From Micromonospora wenchangensis (lineage in GTDB: Bacteria; Actinomycetota; Actinomycetes; Mycobacteriales; Micromonosporaceae), in contig NZ_MZMV01000028.1 in the NCBI RefSeq assembly GCF_002210435.1, forward strand, positions 1 through 64,000: a DNA stretch of 64,000 nucleotides, given 5' to 3'. The notes under the pieces are model-generated. The model was given only the letters and a program-made list of their open reading frames with translations. It had not been told where the DNA came from and searched no databases. The first letter of the stretch is position 1; every line of letters begins with the position of its first letter. The position numbers and the translations under genes are program-made. Below are positions 16,864-25,213 of this stretch, in pieces.

Positions 16864-16910
16864 ATCAGTAAGGTCTATTTACTGATAGCAGTACGTCGAT
16901 CAACTGTCAA
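16864..16910 (-). promoter_or_regulatory. Chitosanase promoter with overlapping operator
   Basis: On the minus strand, TTGACA (16905-16910) and TATCAG (16882-16887) are 17 nt apart. ATCAGTAA-7 nt-TTACTGAT (16864-16886) is a perfect 8-bp inverted repeat covering the -10 element and the start of transcription. It is AT-rich within very GC-rich DNA. A repressor bound here would block the promoter. Confidence 0.7.
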
Positions 16911-16956
16911 TCGCGCACCCGGCGATCATGGCAGGTCAGGGCCGAGCCGGCCGCAC

Positions 16957-16988
16957 CGGCCGCGCCGTAACCGGGTACGGCGCGGCCG
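16957..16988 (-). terminator. Terminator after alpha/beta hydrolase
   Basis: Perfect 12-bp stem, CGGCCGCGCCGT / ACGGCGCGGCCG, with an 8-nt loop. It lies 30 nt beyond the stop of the minus-strand hydrolase gene and before the chitosanase promoter. Confidence 0.7.
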
Positions 16989-17018
16989 CGATGCCGGCCG
17001 GGCCGGCTCACCCCATGG

Positions 17019-17840
17019 TCAGGGACAGCGCTCCGGGCGCAGGAAATCCGCCAGCAGGTGCCGGAACTCGCGGGGATGTTCGATCGCCGGCACGTGCCCG
17101 CACCTGCCGAACACGTGCAGCCGGACGTCGGCCAGATGGTCGAGCAGGGGCCGGGTGGCCGGGTCGAGCGGGGTGACCCGGTCGTCGGCACCGTGCACGA
17201 GCAGCACGGGCGCACGGATCGCGGCCAGCGTCCGCGCCGGGAGGGTGAGGTCGTCGACCCATCGTTGCCGGGGCGGCGGGAACAAGGACGCGTACGCGGC
17301 GGCCCCGGCCAGCATCGCGTCCGCGCGGGCGGCGACCGCCGCGTCGGTCACGAGCGCCTGGTCGAGGAAGAGCCGGCTCAGCATGTCCCGGGCCCCGACC
17401 GTTCCGGCGGGGGCGGCCCAGAGGGCGTCGAGGTCGGCCGACAGCGGCGCCCCGGGGGCACCCATCGTCGAGACCGCCACGACCCGGGTGACCCGCCGGG
17501 GGTGCTCGGCCGCCAGGGCCAGCGCCACGGCCCCGCCCATGGAGTGGCCCACCACGGCGTAGTCCCCGACGCCGAGCGCGTCCATCAGGCCGGCGGCCTG
17601 CCGGGTCCACAGGCGCAGGCCGCCCCGGGAGCCCGCCGGGACGGGGGTACGGCCGAACCCGGCGTGGTCGGGGGCCAGCACCCGCCAGGCCGGGCCCAGC
17701 GCCTGCGCCGTCGCCGCCCAGGCTCCGGACCCGGTGGTGCCGGGTCCGGAGCCGTGCAGCATCAGCACCGCCGGCCCGGTGCCGCTGTCGAGGACGTGGA
17801 CGGGAGAGCCGTCGACGGTGACCGTCCGCGGGGTCGTCAT
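17019..17840 (-). CDS. Alpha/beta hydrolase
   Basis: 273 residues. The oxyanion motif LHGSGPG, the nucleophile elbow GHSMGG, the acid in HGADDRVTP and the His in GRCGHVPAIEHP form a full catalytic set. The LHGSGPG form and overall length recall C-C bond hydrolases of the meta-cleavage family (BphD/HsaD group), but ester or lactone hydrolysis is equally possible. No signal peptide, so cytoplasmic. It starts 19 nt after the DJ-1 gene stop, in the same unit and downstream of the GntR regulator. Its job probably belongs to the same catabolic island as the ABC importer and dehydrogenases. Confidence 0.85.
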   Translation of the reverse strand: MTTPRTVTVDGSPVHVLDSGTGPAVLMLHGSGPGTTGSGAWAATAQALGPAWRVLAPDHAGFGRTPVPAGSRGGLRLWTRQAAGLMDALGVGDYAVVGHSMGGAVALALAAEHPRRVTRVVAVSTMGAPGAPLSADLDALWAAPAGTVGARDMLSRLFLDQALVTDAAVAARADAMLAGAAAYASLFPPPRQRWVDDLTLPARTLAAIRAPVLLVHGADDRVTPLDPATRPLLDHLADVRLHVFGRCGHVPAIEHPREFRHLLADFLRPERCP

Positions 17841-17859
17841 CGGCGCGGGCCGGGCGCGC

Positions 17860-18429
17860 TCAGGCCGAGGGGGTGTCGACGGACTTCGCGAAGAGTTCCA
17901 TCATGGCCCGGCCGAACTGCGGCATGTCGGGCCAGCCCCGGCAGGAGACGAGGTTGCCGTCGACGACGTCGGGCGCGTCGATGACCGTCGCGCCGGCGTT
18001 CTCCATGTCGCCGGTGATGGGCGGGAAACACGCCGTCTTGCGGCCCTTGAGCAGGCCGTACACCGCCGGCACCTGCGCGCCGTGGCAGACCAGGGCGACG
18101 GGGAGGTTGCGCGCGAAGAAGTGCTCGGTGATGCGCCTGACGTCGGCGTCGACCCGGATCCACTCGGGGGCGCGTCCCCCGGGGATGATCAGGGCGTCGT
18201 AGCGTTCGACGTCGACCTCGGCCCAGGGCACGTCGACAGGCAGTTTGCGGCCGTTCTTCTCCACGTAGGCGTCGGAGTTCGGGTCGAACTCGTGGATGAC
18301 CAGTTGCACGTCACGCAGCGTGCGGGACGCGACGTCGACCTCCCAGCCGCCCTCCTGGACGCGGTAGTAGGGGTACATCGTGTCGAGTTCCTCGGCGGCG
18401 TCGCCGGTCAGGAGCAGCGCTCGGGGCAT
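17860..18429 (-). CDS. DJ-1/PfpI family protein
   Basis: 189 residues from the ATG at 18429, which has GAGGAG at good spacing; a longer frame to 18477 is less likely. The chain carries the nucleophile elbow LVCHGAQ (Cys followed by His) and DALIIPGGRAPEW, the glutamine-amidotransferase-like fold of PfpI/YhbO proteins. Members act as glyoxalases, amidases or stress hydrolases; the activity here is not decided by sequence. It is probably co-transcribed with the alpha/beta hydrolase. Confidence 0.88.
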   Translation of the reverse strand: MPRALLLTGDAAEELDTMYPYYRVQEGGWEVDVASRTLRDVQLVIHEFDPNSDAYVEKNGRKLPVDVPWAEVDVERYDALIIPGGRAPEWIRVDADVRRITEHFFARNLPVALVCHGAQVPAVYGLLKGRKTACFPPITGDMENAGATVIDAPDVVDGNLVSCRGWPDMPQFGRAMMELFAKSVDTPSA

Positions 18430-18519
18430 CTGCTTCTCCTCGCAAATGGTGGTGGCGGTGAGGTGGACGCGATCCAATCCGATCCGATTGAGCTAGCATT
18501 CCTCCGCCCCGCTCGCCCG

Positions 18520-19263
18520 TCAAGACCGCACGGGCATCGGGTGGCCGTCGCTGATCTCGTCGAACAGCCGACGGAAGCGCTCGCCGGAGCGCAGGATGTG
18601 CCGACGCATCGCATAGGCGGCGGCGTCGGGGTCCCGGGCGGCGATCGCGGCCACCACGTCCTCGTGCTCGGCCATCGCCAGGTGCGTGACCTGGGTGTCG
18701 TGGTGCAGCCGGAACAGGTGCACGTGACTGTGCAGGCGGGCGAGTGTCTCCCGGATGACCTGGTTCTCCGCGCTGTGGGCGACCAGGTCGTGGAAGGCGG
18801 CGTCGCGCAGCCCGAAGGCGCCGTAGGCGGTGGGCCCGACGCCCCCCTCCAGCTCCGCCATCTCCTCCAGCATCCGGCGCAGGCCGGCCACCTGCGCCAG
18901 GGAGGCCCGTTCGGCTGACCTGCGCGCCGCCGCCGGTTCCAGGAGCAGACGGACCTCCAGCATGTCCTCGAACCGCTGGCGGGTGATCTGGGGTGGGATG
19001 CGGTAGCCGGCGTGCGGCACCCGCACGACCAGACCCTCGGCCTCCATCCGGTTGAGCGCGTCCCGGATCGGCGTCTGGGAGACCCCCAGCTCGCGCGCCA
19101 GCACGTCGATCGTGACGCGGGAACCGGGTTCGATCCGCAGCGACATCAACTGTCCGAGCAGCGTGTCGTACACCTCGTCGGCGAGCCGGCCGCCGGAGCG
19201 CGCGGGCGACGTCCCGCCCGGCGCGGCCCTGCGGCCCCGCGCGCCCATCGCTTCGTCGTCCAT
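18520..19263 (-). CDS. GntR-family regulator with FCD domain
   Basis: About 247 residues from the ATG at 19263 (a start further out at 19308 is possible; a modest AAAGGAC lies about 12 nt before 19263). The winged helix reads DEVYDTLLGQLMSLRIEPGSRVTIDVLARELGVSQTP, cut here across the recognition helix. The C-terminal half is an all-helical FCD ligand domain with metal-ligand-like His and Asp residues (LRDAAFHDLVAHS, MAEHEDVV, RRHILRSGERF). Such proteins usually repress neighbouring catabolic genes until an organic acid or sugar acid binds. It sits between the hydrolase unit and the divergent ABC operon and probably controls both. Confidence 0.9.
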   Translation of the reverse strand: MDDEAMGARGRRAAPGGTSPARSGGRLADEVYDTLLGQLMSLRIEPGSRVTIDVLARELGVSQTPIRDALNRMEAEGLVVRVPHAGYRIPPQITRQRFEDMLEVRLLLEPAAARRSAERASLAQVAGLRRMLEEMAELEGGVGPTAYGAFGLRDAAFHDLVAHSAENQVIRETLARLHSHVHLFRLHHDTQVTHLAMAEHEDVVAAIAARDPDAAAYAMRRHILRSGERFRRLFDEISDGHPMPVRS

Positions 19264-19347
19264 CGTGACGTGAGGTCCTTTCTTGCACCTTCGGGAACCT
19301 GTTGACATCAGTTACGACGCTGCGACATGCTGACGCCCCCCACCCGA

Positions 19348-19357
19348 TCGTATAGGA
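19348..19357. promoter_or_regulatory. Possible GntR operator
   Basis: TCGTATAGGA is a near-palindrome centred on TATA, the style of site bound by FCD-type GntR proteins. It lies between the divergent regulator and importer. The match is short, so this is only a candidate. Confidence 0.3.
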
Positions 19358-19433
19358 AACGTGACGGGCGACCGTCATTCTGCACCGTCGCCGTAACGCC
19401 TGCCATCGCTCCACTCGATCAACTGGAGCTCCC

Positions 19434-19601
19434 ATGAGCATGCTCGACGTCCCGCCCGGCCCGTCACCGGGTCACCGACGGGCCGGCGTGCCCGCCGACG
19501 GCACGACGACGAACCGGTACGACGACGAACCGGCAGGTCACGGCGCGTCCGTGACACCGGTACACGGGGCGGCCCCCGCGCCGGCCCGGCACCACGCCTG
19601 A
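19434..19601 (+). CDS. Possible 55-aa leader ORF
   Basis: ATG at 19434 with CTGGAG six bases upstream opens 55 codons ending at TGA 19599. The product is Pro-, Gly- and His-rich with no known motif. It sits at the head of the ABC operon, 77 nt before the binding-protein gene. It may be a short leader peptide or chance. Confidence 0.3.
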   Translation: MSMLDVPPGPSPGHRRAGVPADGTTTNRYDDEPAGHGASVTPVHGAAPAPARHHA

Positions 19602-19678
19602 AACGACCAAGCACCTGCTCGGCGAGGCACATAGCGAGGCTCTCGAAGTCCCCACCACCCCAGAAAGCAGGTACCACG

Positions 19679-21112
19679 ATGCGGCATCCGAAGCGAACCG
19701 GTCGAACATCGGTCTCCCGGCGGACGGTACGACTGGCGACGGCCGCCATGCTGCTGGTCGCCACGACCCTGGCGGCGTGCGGCGACGGCGGGGACGACGG
19801 CACGAAGGCCGGCGCCCCGAAGGCACCGGCGACGGTCCCCGAGCTCACCAAGGACCCGCTGACCCTCAGCTTCATCTGGTTCGACTGGCCCCCGGCCAAG
19901 GCGCTGGAGGACTTCGCGAACGCGGAGTACCGGAAGGAACGGCCGAACGCGACCATCAAGGTCAACACCGTGCCCAACGCGAACTGGCACGACGCGATGT
20001 TCACCCAGTTCGCCGCGCGCAAGACCGACTTCGACATCGCGATCCTGGACTCGCAGCACATCGGCGAGGCCGTGACGAATGGCAACATCCTCGACCTGAC
20101 CGACTTCGTGAAGAAGAACATCGAGGTCGACGCCTACAACCCGTACCTGCTGGCGGCGTACGGCCAGTTCCCGCAGGCCGAGACCGGCAAGCGCGACGAG
20201 AACGCCAGCCTGTACGGGCTGCCGCTGCTCGGCGACACCTGGACGATGATCTACCGCAAGGACCTGATCGGCGACAAGCCTCCGCAGACCTGGGACGAGA
20301 TGATCTCGGTCGCCGCGAAGTGCCAGGCGGACAACCCGGGCGTCAGCGGGCTCGCCTTCCACCAGGCCAACGGCTCCGACGCGGCGGCCGTCACCTACAA
20401 CACGGTCAACGGCGTCTACGGCGGCAACCTCTGGGACGCCAAGAGCCGCAAGATCGACGGCGTCCTCAACGACACCGCCGGTCACGAGGCGATGGACGTC
20501 CTGGTCAACAAGATGAAGCCGCTGACCGCCAAGGGCTCCGGCAACTGGTTCATCGACGAGGTGAACGCCGCGGTCGCCCAGGGCAAGGCGTGCATCGCGT
20601 TCAACTGGATCGCCGCGAGCGGCGGCCTGCTCGACCCGAAGCAGTCCACGCTCGGCACCAGCCGGGAGCAGATCCTCGGCAAGCTGGGGTTCGCCACCCT
20701 GCCGACCCAGAAGACGAACCTGGTCCCGCTCGGCGGGATGGGGATGCACGTGTCGGCCTACTCCCCCTCGGCGCAGCAGGCCGAGGCGCTGAACTTCATG
20801 CGGTGGTTCGAGCAGGCCGACGTGCAGAAGAAGTGGGCCGCGGCCGGTGGTGTGCCGGCACGCACCGACGCCCTCCAGTCGCCCGAGTTCCTCAACGCCG
20901 GACCGTTCAACCAGGTGTACGCCGACTCGGTGCCACGGATGCGGGACATGTGGAACGTGCCGGAGTACGCGCGTCTCGTCGACATCGAGAACACGAACGT
21001 CAACGCGGCGCTCAACGGCGCCAAGAGCCCGAAGGCCGCGCTCGACGACATCGCCCGGGAGCAGCAGGGCGTACTCGACTCCAGCAACCGCAAGGGCGGC
21101 GGCGGGCTGTGA
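19679..21112 (+). CDS. ABC importer binding lipoprotein
   Basis: 477 residues. The N terminus has an Arg-rich head, a hydrophobic core and the lipobox LAAC with Cys34, so it is an exported lipoprotein anchored to the membrane. The mature part has the family-1 solute-binding pattern (NWHDAMFTQFAARKTDFDIAILDS, LPLLGDTWTMIYRKDL, PQTWDEMISVAAKC). It is the first gene of a five-gene importer in which every following gene overlaps the one before by 1-4 bp. The ligand is not readable; the downstream dehydrogenases suggest a polyol, small alcohol or hydroxy acid. Confidence 0.9.
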   Translation: MRHPKRTGRTSVSRRTVRLATAAMLLVATTLAACGDGGDDGTKAGAPKAPATVPELTKDPLTLSFIWFDWPPAKALEDFANAEYRKERPNATIKVNTVPNANWHDAMFTQFAARKTDFDIAILDSQHIGEAVTNGNILDLTDFVKKNIEVDAYNPYLLAAYGQFPQAETGKRDENASLYGLPLLGDTWTMIYRKDLIGDKPPQTWDEMISVAAKCQADNPGVSGLAFHQANGSDAAAVTYNTVNGVYGGNLWDAKSRKIDGVLNDTAGHEAMDVLVNKMKPLTAKGSGNWFIDEVNAAVAQGKACIAFNWIAASGGLLDPKQSTLGTSREQILGKLGFATLPTQKTNLVPLGGMGMHVSAYSPSAQQAEALNFMRWFEQADVQKKWAAAGGVPARTDALQSPEFLNAGPFNQVYADSVPRMRDMWNVPEYARLVDIENTNVNAALNGAKSPKAALDDIAREQQGVLDSSNRKGGGGL

Positions 21113-22053
21113 GTGAGCTGACGACCGACCGTCCCGGGCAGGTGGCGTCCGCGACGCCACCTGCACCGGGGCGGCCCCGCCGCCGGCTGGGCGACCGCGG
21201 CCTCGCCGTGGCCTTCATCTCCCCCGCGCTGCTGCTGTTGCTCGGCATGTCGGTGTTCCCGCTGCTGTGGGCGTTGTACCTGTCGTTCACCGACTACTCG
21301 GCCACCCGAGGGGGGCCCGCCCGGTTCGTCGGGTTCGGCAACTACACCGCCATCCTGACCTCGGCGCAGGTCCACCAGCGGGCGCTGACCACGCTGATCT
21401 ACGTGGTCGGCGCGGTCACCCTGCAGACGGTGCTCGGCTTCGCCATCGCCTACCTGATCTCCCGGCGCACCCACGGGCGGGGCGTGCTGACCACCCTGTT
21501 CCTGGTGCCGATGATGCTGTCGCCGGTCGTGGTGGGGCTGTTCTGGCGGTTCATGCTCGACGCGCAGTTCGGCGTGGTCAACAGCATGCTCGGCTCGCTC
21601 GGCCTGGGGCAGGTGGAGTGGCTCACCCGGCAGCGGACCGCGCTGGTCTCCCTGATCGTCGTCGACACCTGGCAGTGGACGCCGTTCATCATGCTCATCG
21701 CGCTCGCCGGCCTCACCGCGGTCCCGAAGTACCTGTACGAGGCCGCCTCGATCGACCGGGCGTCCGAGTGGTTCCGGTTCCGCACCATCACCCTGCCGCT
21801 GGTGTGGCCGCTGCTGCTCATCGCCGTGCTGTTCCGGGCCATCGAGGCGTTCCGGCTGTTCGACCTCGTCTACATCCTCACCAGCGGAGGTCCCGGGGTC
21901 TCCACCGAGACGTTGTCGTTCCACGTCTACAAGGTGGCGTTCCTGGGCTTCAACACCGGCACCGCCTCGGCGTACGGGATCCTCATGGTCCTCGTCGTCA
22001 TCGTCCTCACGCAGCTCTACCTGCGCTACCTGAACAAACTCAAGGAGGGCTGA
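21109..22053 (+). CDS. ABC importer permease 1
   Basis: 314 residues from a GTG whose codon overlaps the binding-protein stop (GTGA). About six membrane helices are visible. The EAA loop is YLYEAASIDRASEWFRFRTI followed by TLPLVWP, the docking site for the ATPases. It belongs to the MalF/UgpA type. The short cytoplasmic head is Pro/Arg-rich. Confidence 0.92.
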   Translation: MSELTTDRPGQVASATPPAPGRPRRRLGDRGLAVAFISPALLLLLGMSVFPLLWALYLSFTDYSATRGGPARFVGFGNYTAILTSAQVHQRALTTLIYVVGAVTLQTVLGFAIAYLISRRTHGRGVLTTLFLVPMMLSPVVVGLFWRFMLDAQFGVVNSMLGSLGLGQVEWLTRQRTALVSLIVVDTWQWTPFIMLIALAGLTAVPKYLYEAASIDRASEWFRFRTITLPLVWPLLLIAVLFRAIEAFRLFDLVYILTSGGPGVSTETLSFHVYKVAFLGFNTGTASAYGILMVLVVIVLTQLYLRYLNKLKEG

Positions 22054-22970
22054 TGGCCGTCTCCGTCGACGAGGCCGTGTCCGCAGGCCCGGCCCCGGAC
22101 CACCCGTCCCCCGCGCGCCGCGTGCGCCGTCGGGGCCGCGGCCGGTCGGTGCTGGAGGTCGTGCTGCTGACCGCGCTGGCCGTCGTGATGCTCTTCCCGG
22201 TGCTGTGGATGATCGAGACGTCCATCAAGGAGAACCGGGACGTCTACGCCGTGCCGGCCGAGTTCTTCGGCTTCACGGTCACCCTCGACCACTTCCGGGA
22301 CGTCTTCGTCGGCGCCGACGGCGGCCGCTCGGCCCTGTCCGTGGCGTTCCTCAACTCCGTGGTCGTCGCCGGCGTGTCCACGGTGCTGGCCACCGTGCTG
22401 GGGGTGCCGGCGGCGTGGGCGTACTCGCGCTTCACCCTGAAGGCCAAGAAGGACCAGCTCTTCTTCGTCCTGTCCACCCGGTTCATGCCGCCCGTGGTGG
22501 TCGTGGTGCCGATCTTCCTCATGTACCGCCAGGCCGGACTCATCGACACCAAGCTCGGCCTGATCCTCATCTACGCCGCGTTCAACGTCCCGTTCACGAT
22601 CTGGATGATGAAGGGGTTCGTCGACGAGGTGCCCGCCGAGTACGAGGACGCCGCCATGCTCGACGGCTACAGCCGCCTGCAGGCGTTCTGGAAGTTCACC
22701 CTCCCCCTGCTCGTGCCCGGCATCGCCGCGACGGCCGTGTTCGCGCTCATCTTCTCGTGGAACGAGTTCGTGTTCGCCATCTTCCTCACCTCCAGCGACG
22801 AGGTGCGCACGGCCCCACCGGCCATCGCCGGCCTGATCGGTGGCACCACCGTGGACTGGGGTCTGGTGGCCGCCGCCTCGGTGGTGTTCGCCCTGCCGGT
22901 GCTCGTCTTCGCCTACCTGGTACGCCGGCACCTCGTCGCCGGTGTGACGCTCGGGGCGGTGCGACGCTGA
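22053..22970 (+). CDS. ABC importer permease 2
   Basis: 305 residues; the ATG overlaps the previous stop by 1 bp (TGATG). About six membrane helices, with the EAA loop EYEDAAMLDGYSRLQAFWKF followed by TLPLLVPG, and a C terminus LVAGVTLGAVRR typical of MalG/UgpE permeases. It pairs with permease 1. Confidence 0.93.
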   Translation: MAVSVDEAVSAGPAPDHPSPARRVRRRGRGRSVLEVVLLTALAVVMLFPVLWMIETSIKENRDVYAVPAEFFGFTVTLDHFRDVFVGADGGRSALSVAFLNSVVVAGVSTVLATVLGVPAAWAYSRFTLKAKKDQLFFVLSTRFMPPVVVVVPIFLMYRQAGLIDTKLGLILIYAAFNVPFTIWMMKGFVDEVPAEYEDAAMLDGYSRLQAFWKFTLPLLVPGIAATAVFALIFSWNEFVFAIFLTSSDEVRTAPPAIAGLIGGTTVDWGLVAAASVVFALPVLVFAYLVRRHLVAGVTLGAVRR

Positions 22971-24037
22971 TGGCGGGCATCGAGGTGAGCGCCCTGCACA
23001 AGCGCTACCCGGACGGCACGGTCGCCGTCGAGCACGTCGACCTGTCCATCGGCGACGGCGAACTGTTCGTGATGCTCGGCCCGTCGGGGTGCGGCAAGAC
23101 GACCACGCTGCGCGCGATCGCCGGCCTGGAGCGGCAGACCAGCGGCGACATCCGCATCGGCGACACGCTGGTCAACGACCTGCCGCCCGCCGAACGCGAC
23201 ATCGCCATGGTGTTCCAGTTCTACGCGCTGTACCCGCACCTGAAGACCCGCGACAACCTGGCGTTCCCGCTGCGGGCCGAGGGACTGCCCAAGCACGAGG
23301 TGCGGCAGCGGGTCGAGGAGGCGGCCCGGCTGATGCGGCTCGGTCCGCTGCTGGACCGGCGGCCCCGCCAACTCTCCGGCGGGGAGCAGCAGCGGGTCGC
23401 GCTCGCCCGCGCCCTGGTGCGCCGGCCACGTGCCTTCCTGATGGACGAACCCCTCACCAACCTGGACGCGGAGTTGCGGGCGGACATGCGTACCGAGATC
23501 AAGCACCTGCAGGGGGAACTGGGGGCGACGATGGTGTACGTCACCCACGACCAGGTCGAGGCGATGTCGCTCGGTCACCGCATCGCCATCCTCAACAAGG
23601 GCCGCGTCGAGCAGGTCGGCACCCCGCTTGAGGTGTACGACCGGCCGGCGAGTCTGTTCTGCGCGGCGTTCATCGGCTCCCCGCCGATGAACCTCATCGA
23701 GGTCGAGGTGGCCGACGGGGAGCTGCGCGGTCAGGGCGGACTGGTCCTCACGCCACCGCCGGGCCTGCCCCGCGACCGTCCCCTGGTGGCCGGCGTACGG
23801 CCGGAGGCGCTGGAGGTCACCGCGCCGGGCGCGGACCGGTCGGTGCCGGCCCGCGTGGTGTCGGCGGAGTGGCTCGGCGACGAGATCATCTACGTGGTCG
23901 ACCACAGCGGCGGACGCGACGTGCGGGTCCGGATGCCACCGACCGTACGGTTCGCCGCCGACGCGAAGGTCGGGCTGCGGCACACCGGCGGGACCCCGGC
24001 GGTCTACGACGTACGCACGGAAGAGCTGGTGGCCTGA
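22970..24037 (+). CDS. ABC importer ATPase 1 (complete motifs)
   Basis: 355 residues; the ATG overlaps the previous stop by 1 bp. Walker A is GPSGCGKTT (37-45), signature LSGGEQQRVAL, Walker B RAFLMDEPL, and the H-loop His193 is in VTHDQVEA. Residues about 240-355 form the OB-fold (TOBE) tail of MalK/UgpC-type ATPases. All catalytic residues are present, so this is the competent partner of the pair. Confidence 0.94.
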   Translation: MAGIEVSALHKRYPDGTVAVEHVDLSIGDGELFVMLGPSGCGKTTTLRAIAGLERQTSGDIRIGDTLVNDLPPAERDIAMVFQFYALYPHLKTRDNLAFPLRAEGLPKHEVRQRVEEAARLMRLGPLLDRRPRQLSGGEQQRVALARALVRRPRAFLMDEPLTNLDAELRADMRTEIKHLQGELGATMVYVTHDQVEAMSLGHRIAILNKGRVEQVGTPLEVYDRPASLFCAAFIGSPPMNLIEVEVADGELRGQGGLVLTPPPGLPRDRPLVAGVRPEALEVTAPGADRSVPARVVSAEWLGDEIIYVVDHSGGRDVRVRMPPTVRFAADAKVGLRHTGGTPAVYDVRTEELVA

Positions 24038-25113
24038 TGGGAACCGTTGCGGTACAGGGGCTGTGCAAGTCCTTCGGCAAGGTCCGCGCCCTGGACGGGG
24101 TGACGCTGGACGTGCCGGACGGCGCGTTCTTCGTCGTGCTCGGGCCGTCCGGTGCGGGCAAGACGACGACCCTGCGGGCGATCGCCGGCCTGGACAAGCT
24201 CGACGCCGGGTCGGTGCACCTGGACGGCAGGGACGCGACCGCCGACGCCCCGGCCGTCCGTGACCTGGCCATGGTGTTCCAGAACTACGCCCTCTACCCC
24301 CGGCACACCGCGTACGAGAACATCGCCTCGCCGCTGCGGGCGCGCCGCCGCCCGGCGGGCGAGATCGCCGCCGCCGTCGAGCGGATGTCGGGCCTGCTGC
24401 ACATCGAACGGCTGCTGCACCGTCGTCCCGCACAGTTGTCGGGCGGTGAGATGCAGCGGGTCGCGCTGGCCCGGGCGCTGGTCCGCAGTCCCCGCGCGTT
24501 CCTCATGGACGAGCCGTTGACGAACCTCGACCTCAAGCTCCGCGTCGAGATGCGCACCGAGCTGACCCGCATCCACCGCAGCCTCGGGGCGACCTTCGTC
24601 TACGTGACCAACGACCAGGTCGAGGCGCTGTCCATGGCCGACCAGGTCGCGGTCCTCAGGGAGGGGACGGTGCAGCAGGTCGGCACCCCGACCGAGGTGT
24701 ACGAGCGGCCGGCCAACCAGTGGGTCGCCGGGTTCGTCGGGAGCCCACCGATCAGCCTGCTCGCCTGCCACGCCGAGGGGGACCGGCTGGTCGGCGAGGC
24801 GGGCTGGACGCTGCCCCGGCCCCGGTGGGCCACCGCAGCCGACGGTCAGGCGCTGCGGCTGGGCCTGCGCGCGGAGGACCTGTCCGTCGAGCAGCGCGGG
24901 GACGCGTCGCTGCCCGGTGAGCTGTACGGCCTCGAACCGCTCGGTGACCGGACCGTGGTCGACGTGCGGGTGGGCACGGAGATCCTGAAGGTCAAGGCGC
25001 GCCCCACCGTCACCGGTACACCGGGCGAGCGGCTGCGGGTGACGGTCGACCTGGACCGCGCGCACCTGTTCGACGCGGGCACCGGGCTGTCGCTGTCGGC
25101 GGCCGGGCGGTAG
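24037..25113 (+). CDS. ABC importer ATPase 2 with altered H-loop
   Basis: 358 residues; the ATG overlaps the previous stop by 1 bp. Walker A GPSGAGKTT, signature LSGGEMQRVAL and Walker B RAFLMDEPL are intact. The switch (H-loop) His is replaced by Asn192 in VTNDQVEA; the DNA reads acc-aac-gac. Loss of this His usually cripples ATP hydrolysis at that site, so the importer probably runs as an asymmetric ATPase pair. Importers with two different ATPases of this class are known, for example the GlpS/GlpT glycerol transporter of Rhizobium. A TOBE-like tail is present. A perfect stem-loop follows the stop at once. Confidence 0.93.
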   Translation: MGTVAVQGLCKSFGKVRALDGVTLDVPDGAFFVVLGPSGAGKTTTLRAIAGLDKLDAGSVHLDGRDATADAPAVRDLAMVFQNYALYPRHTAYENIASPLRARRRPAGEIAAAVERMSGLLHIERLLHRRPAQLSGGEMQRVALARALVRSPRAFLMDEPLTNLDLKLRVEMRTELTRIHRSLGATFVYVTNDQVEALSMADQVAVLREGTVQQVGTPTEVYERPANQWVAGFVGSPPISLLACHAEGDRLVGEAGWTLPRPRWATAADGQALRLGLRAEDLSVEQRGDASLPGELYGLEPLGDRTVVDVRVGTEILKVKARPTVTGTPGERLRVTVDLDRAHLFDAGTGLSLSAAGR

Positions 25114-25151
25114 CCGTACCGGTGCCTGCCTGCCGGCCGGCACCGGTACGG
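25114..25151 (+). terminator. Stem-loop after ABC operon
   Basis: Perfect 13-bp stem, CCGTACCGGTGCC / GGCACCGGTACGG, with a 12-nt loop beginning at the base after the ATPase 2 stop. The dehydrogenase gene follows 63 nt later, so this may be a partial terminator or an mRNA processing and stability element. Confidence 0.65.
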
Positions 25152-25213
25152 GCAGGTGACCCGTGTGCCGCCGCTCCCCGGACATCACCACCTACCTCAC
25201 AGGAGGCGACGCA

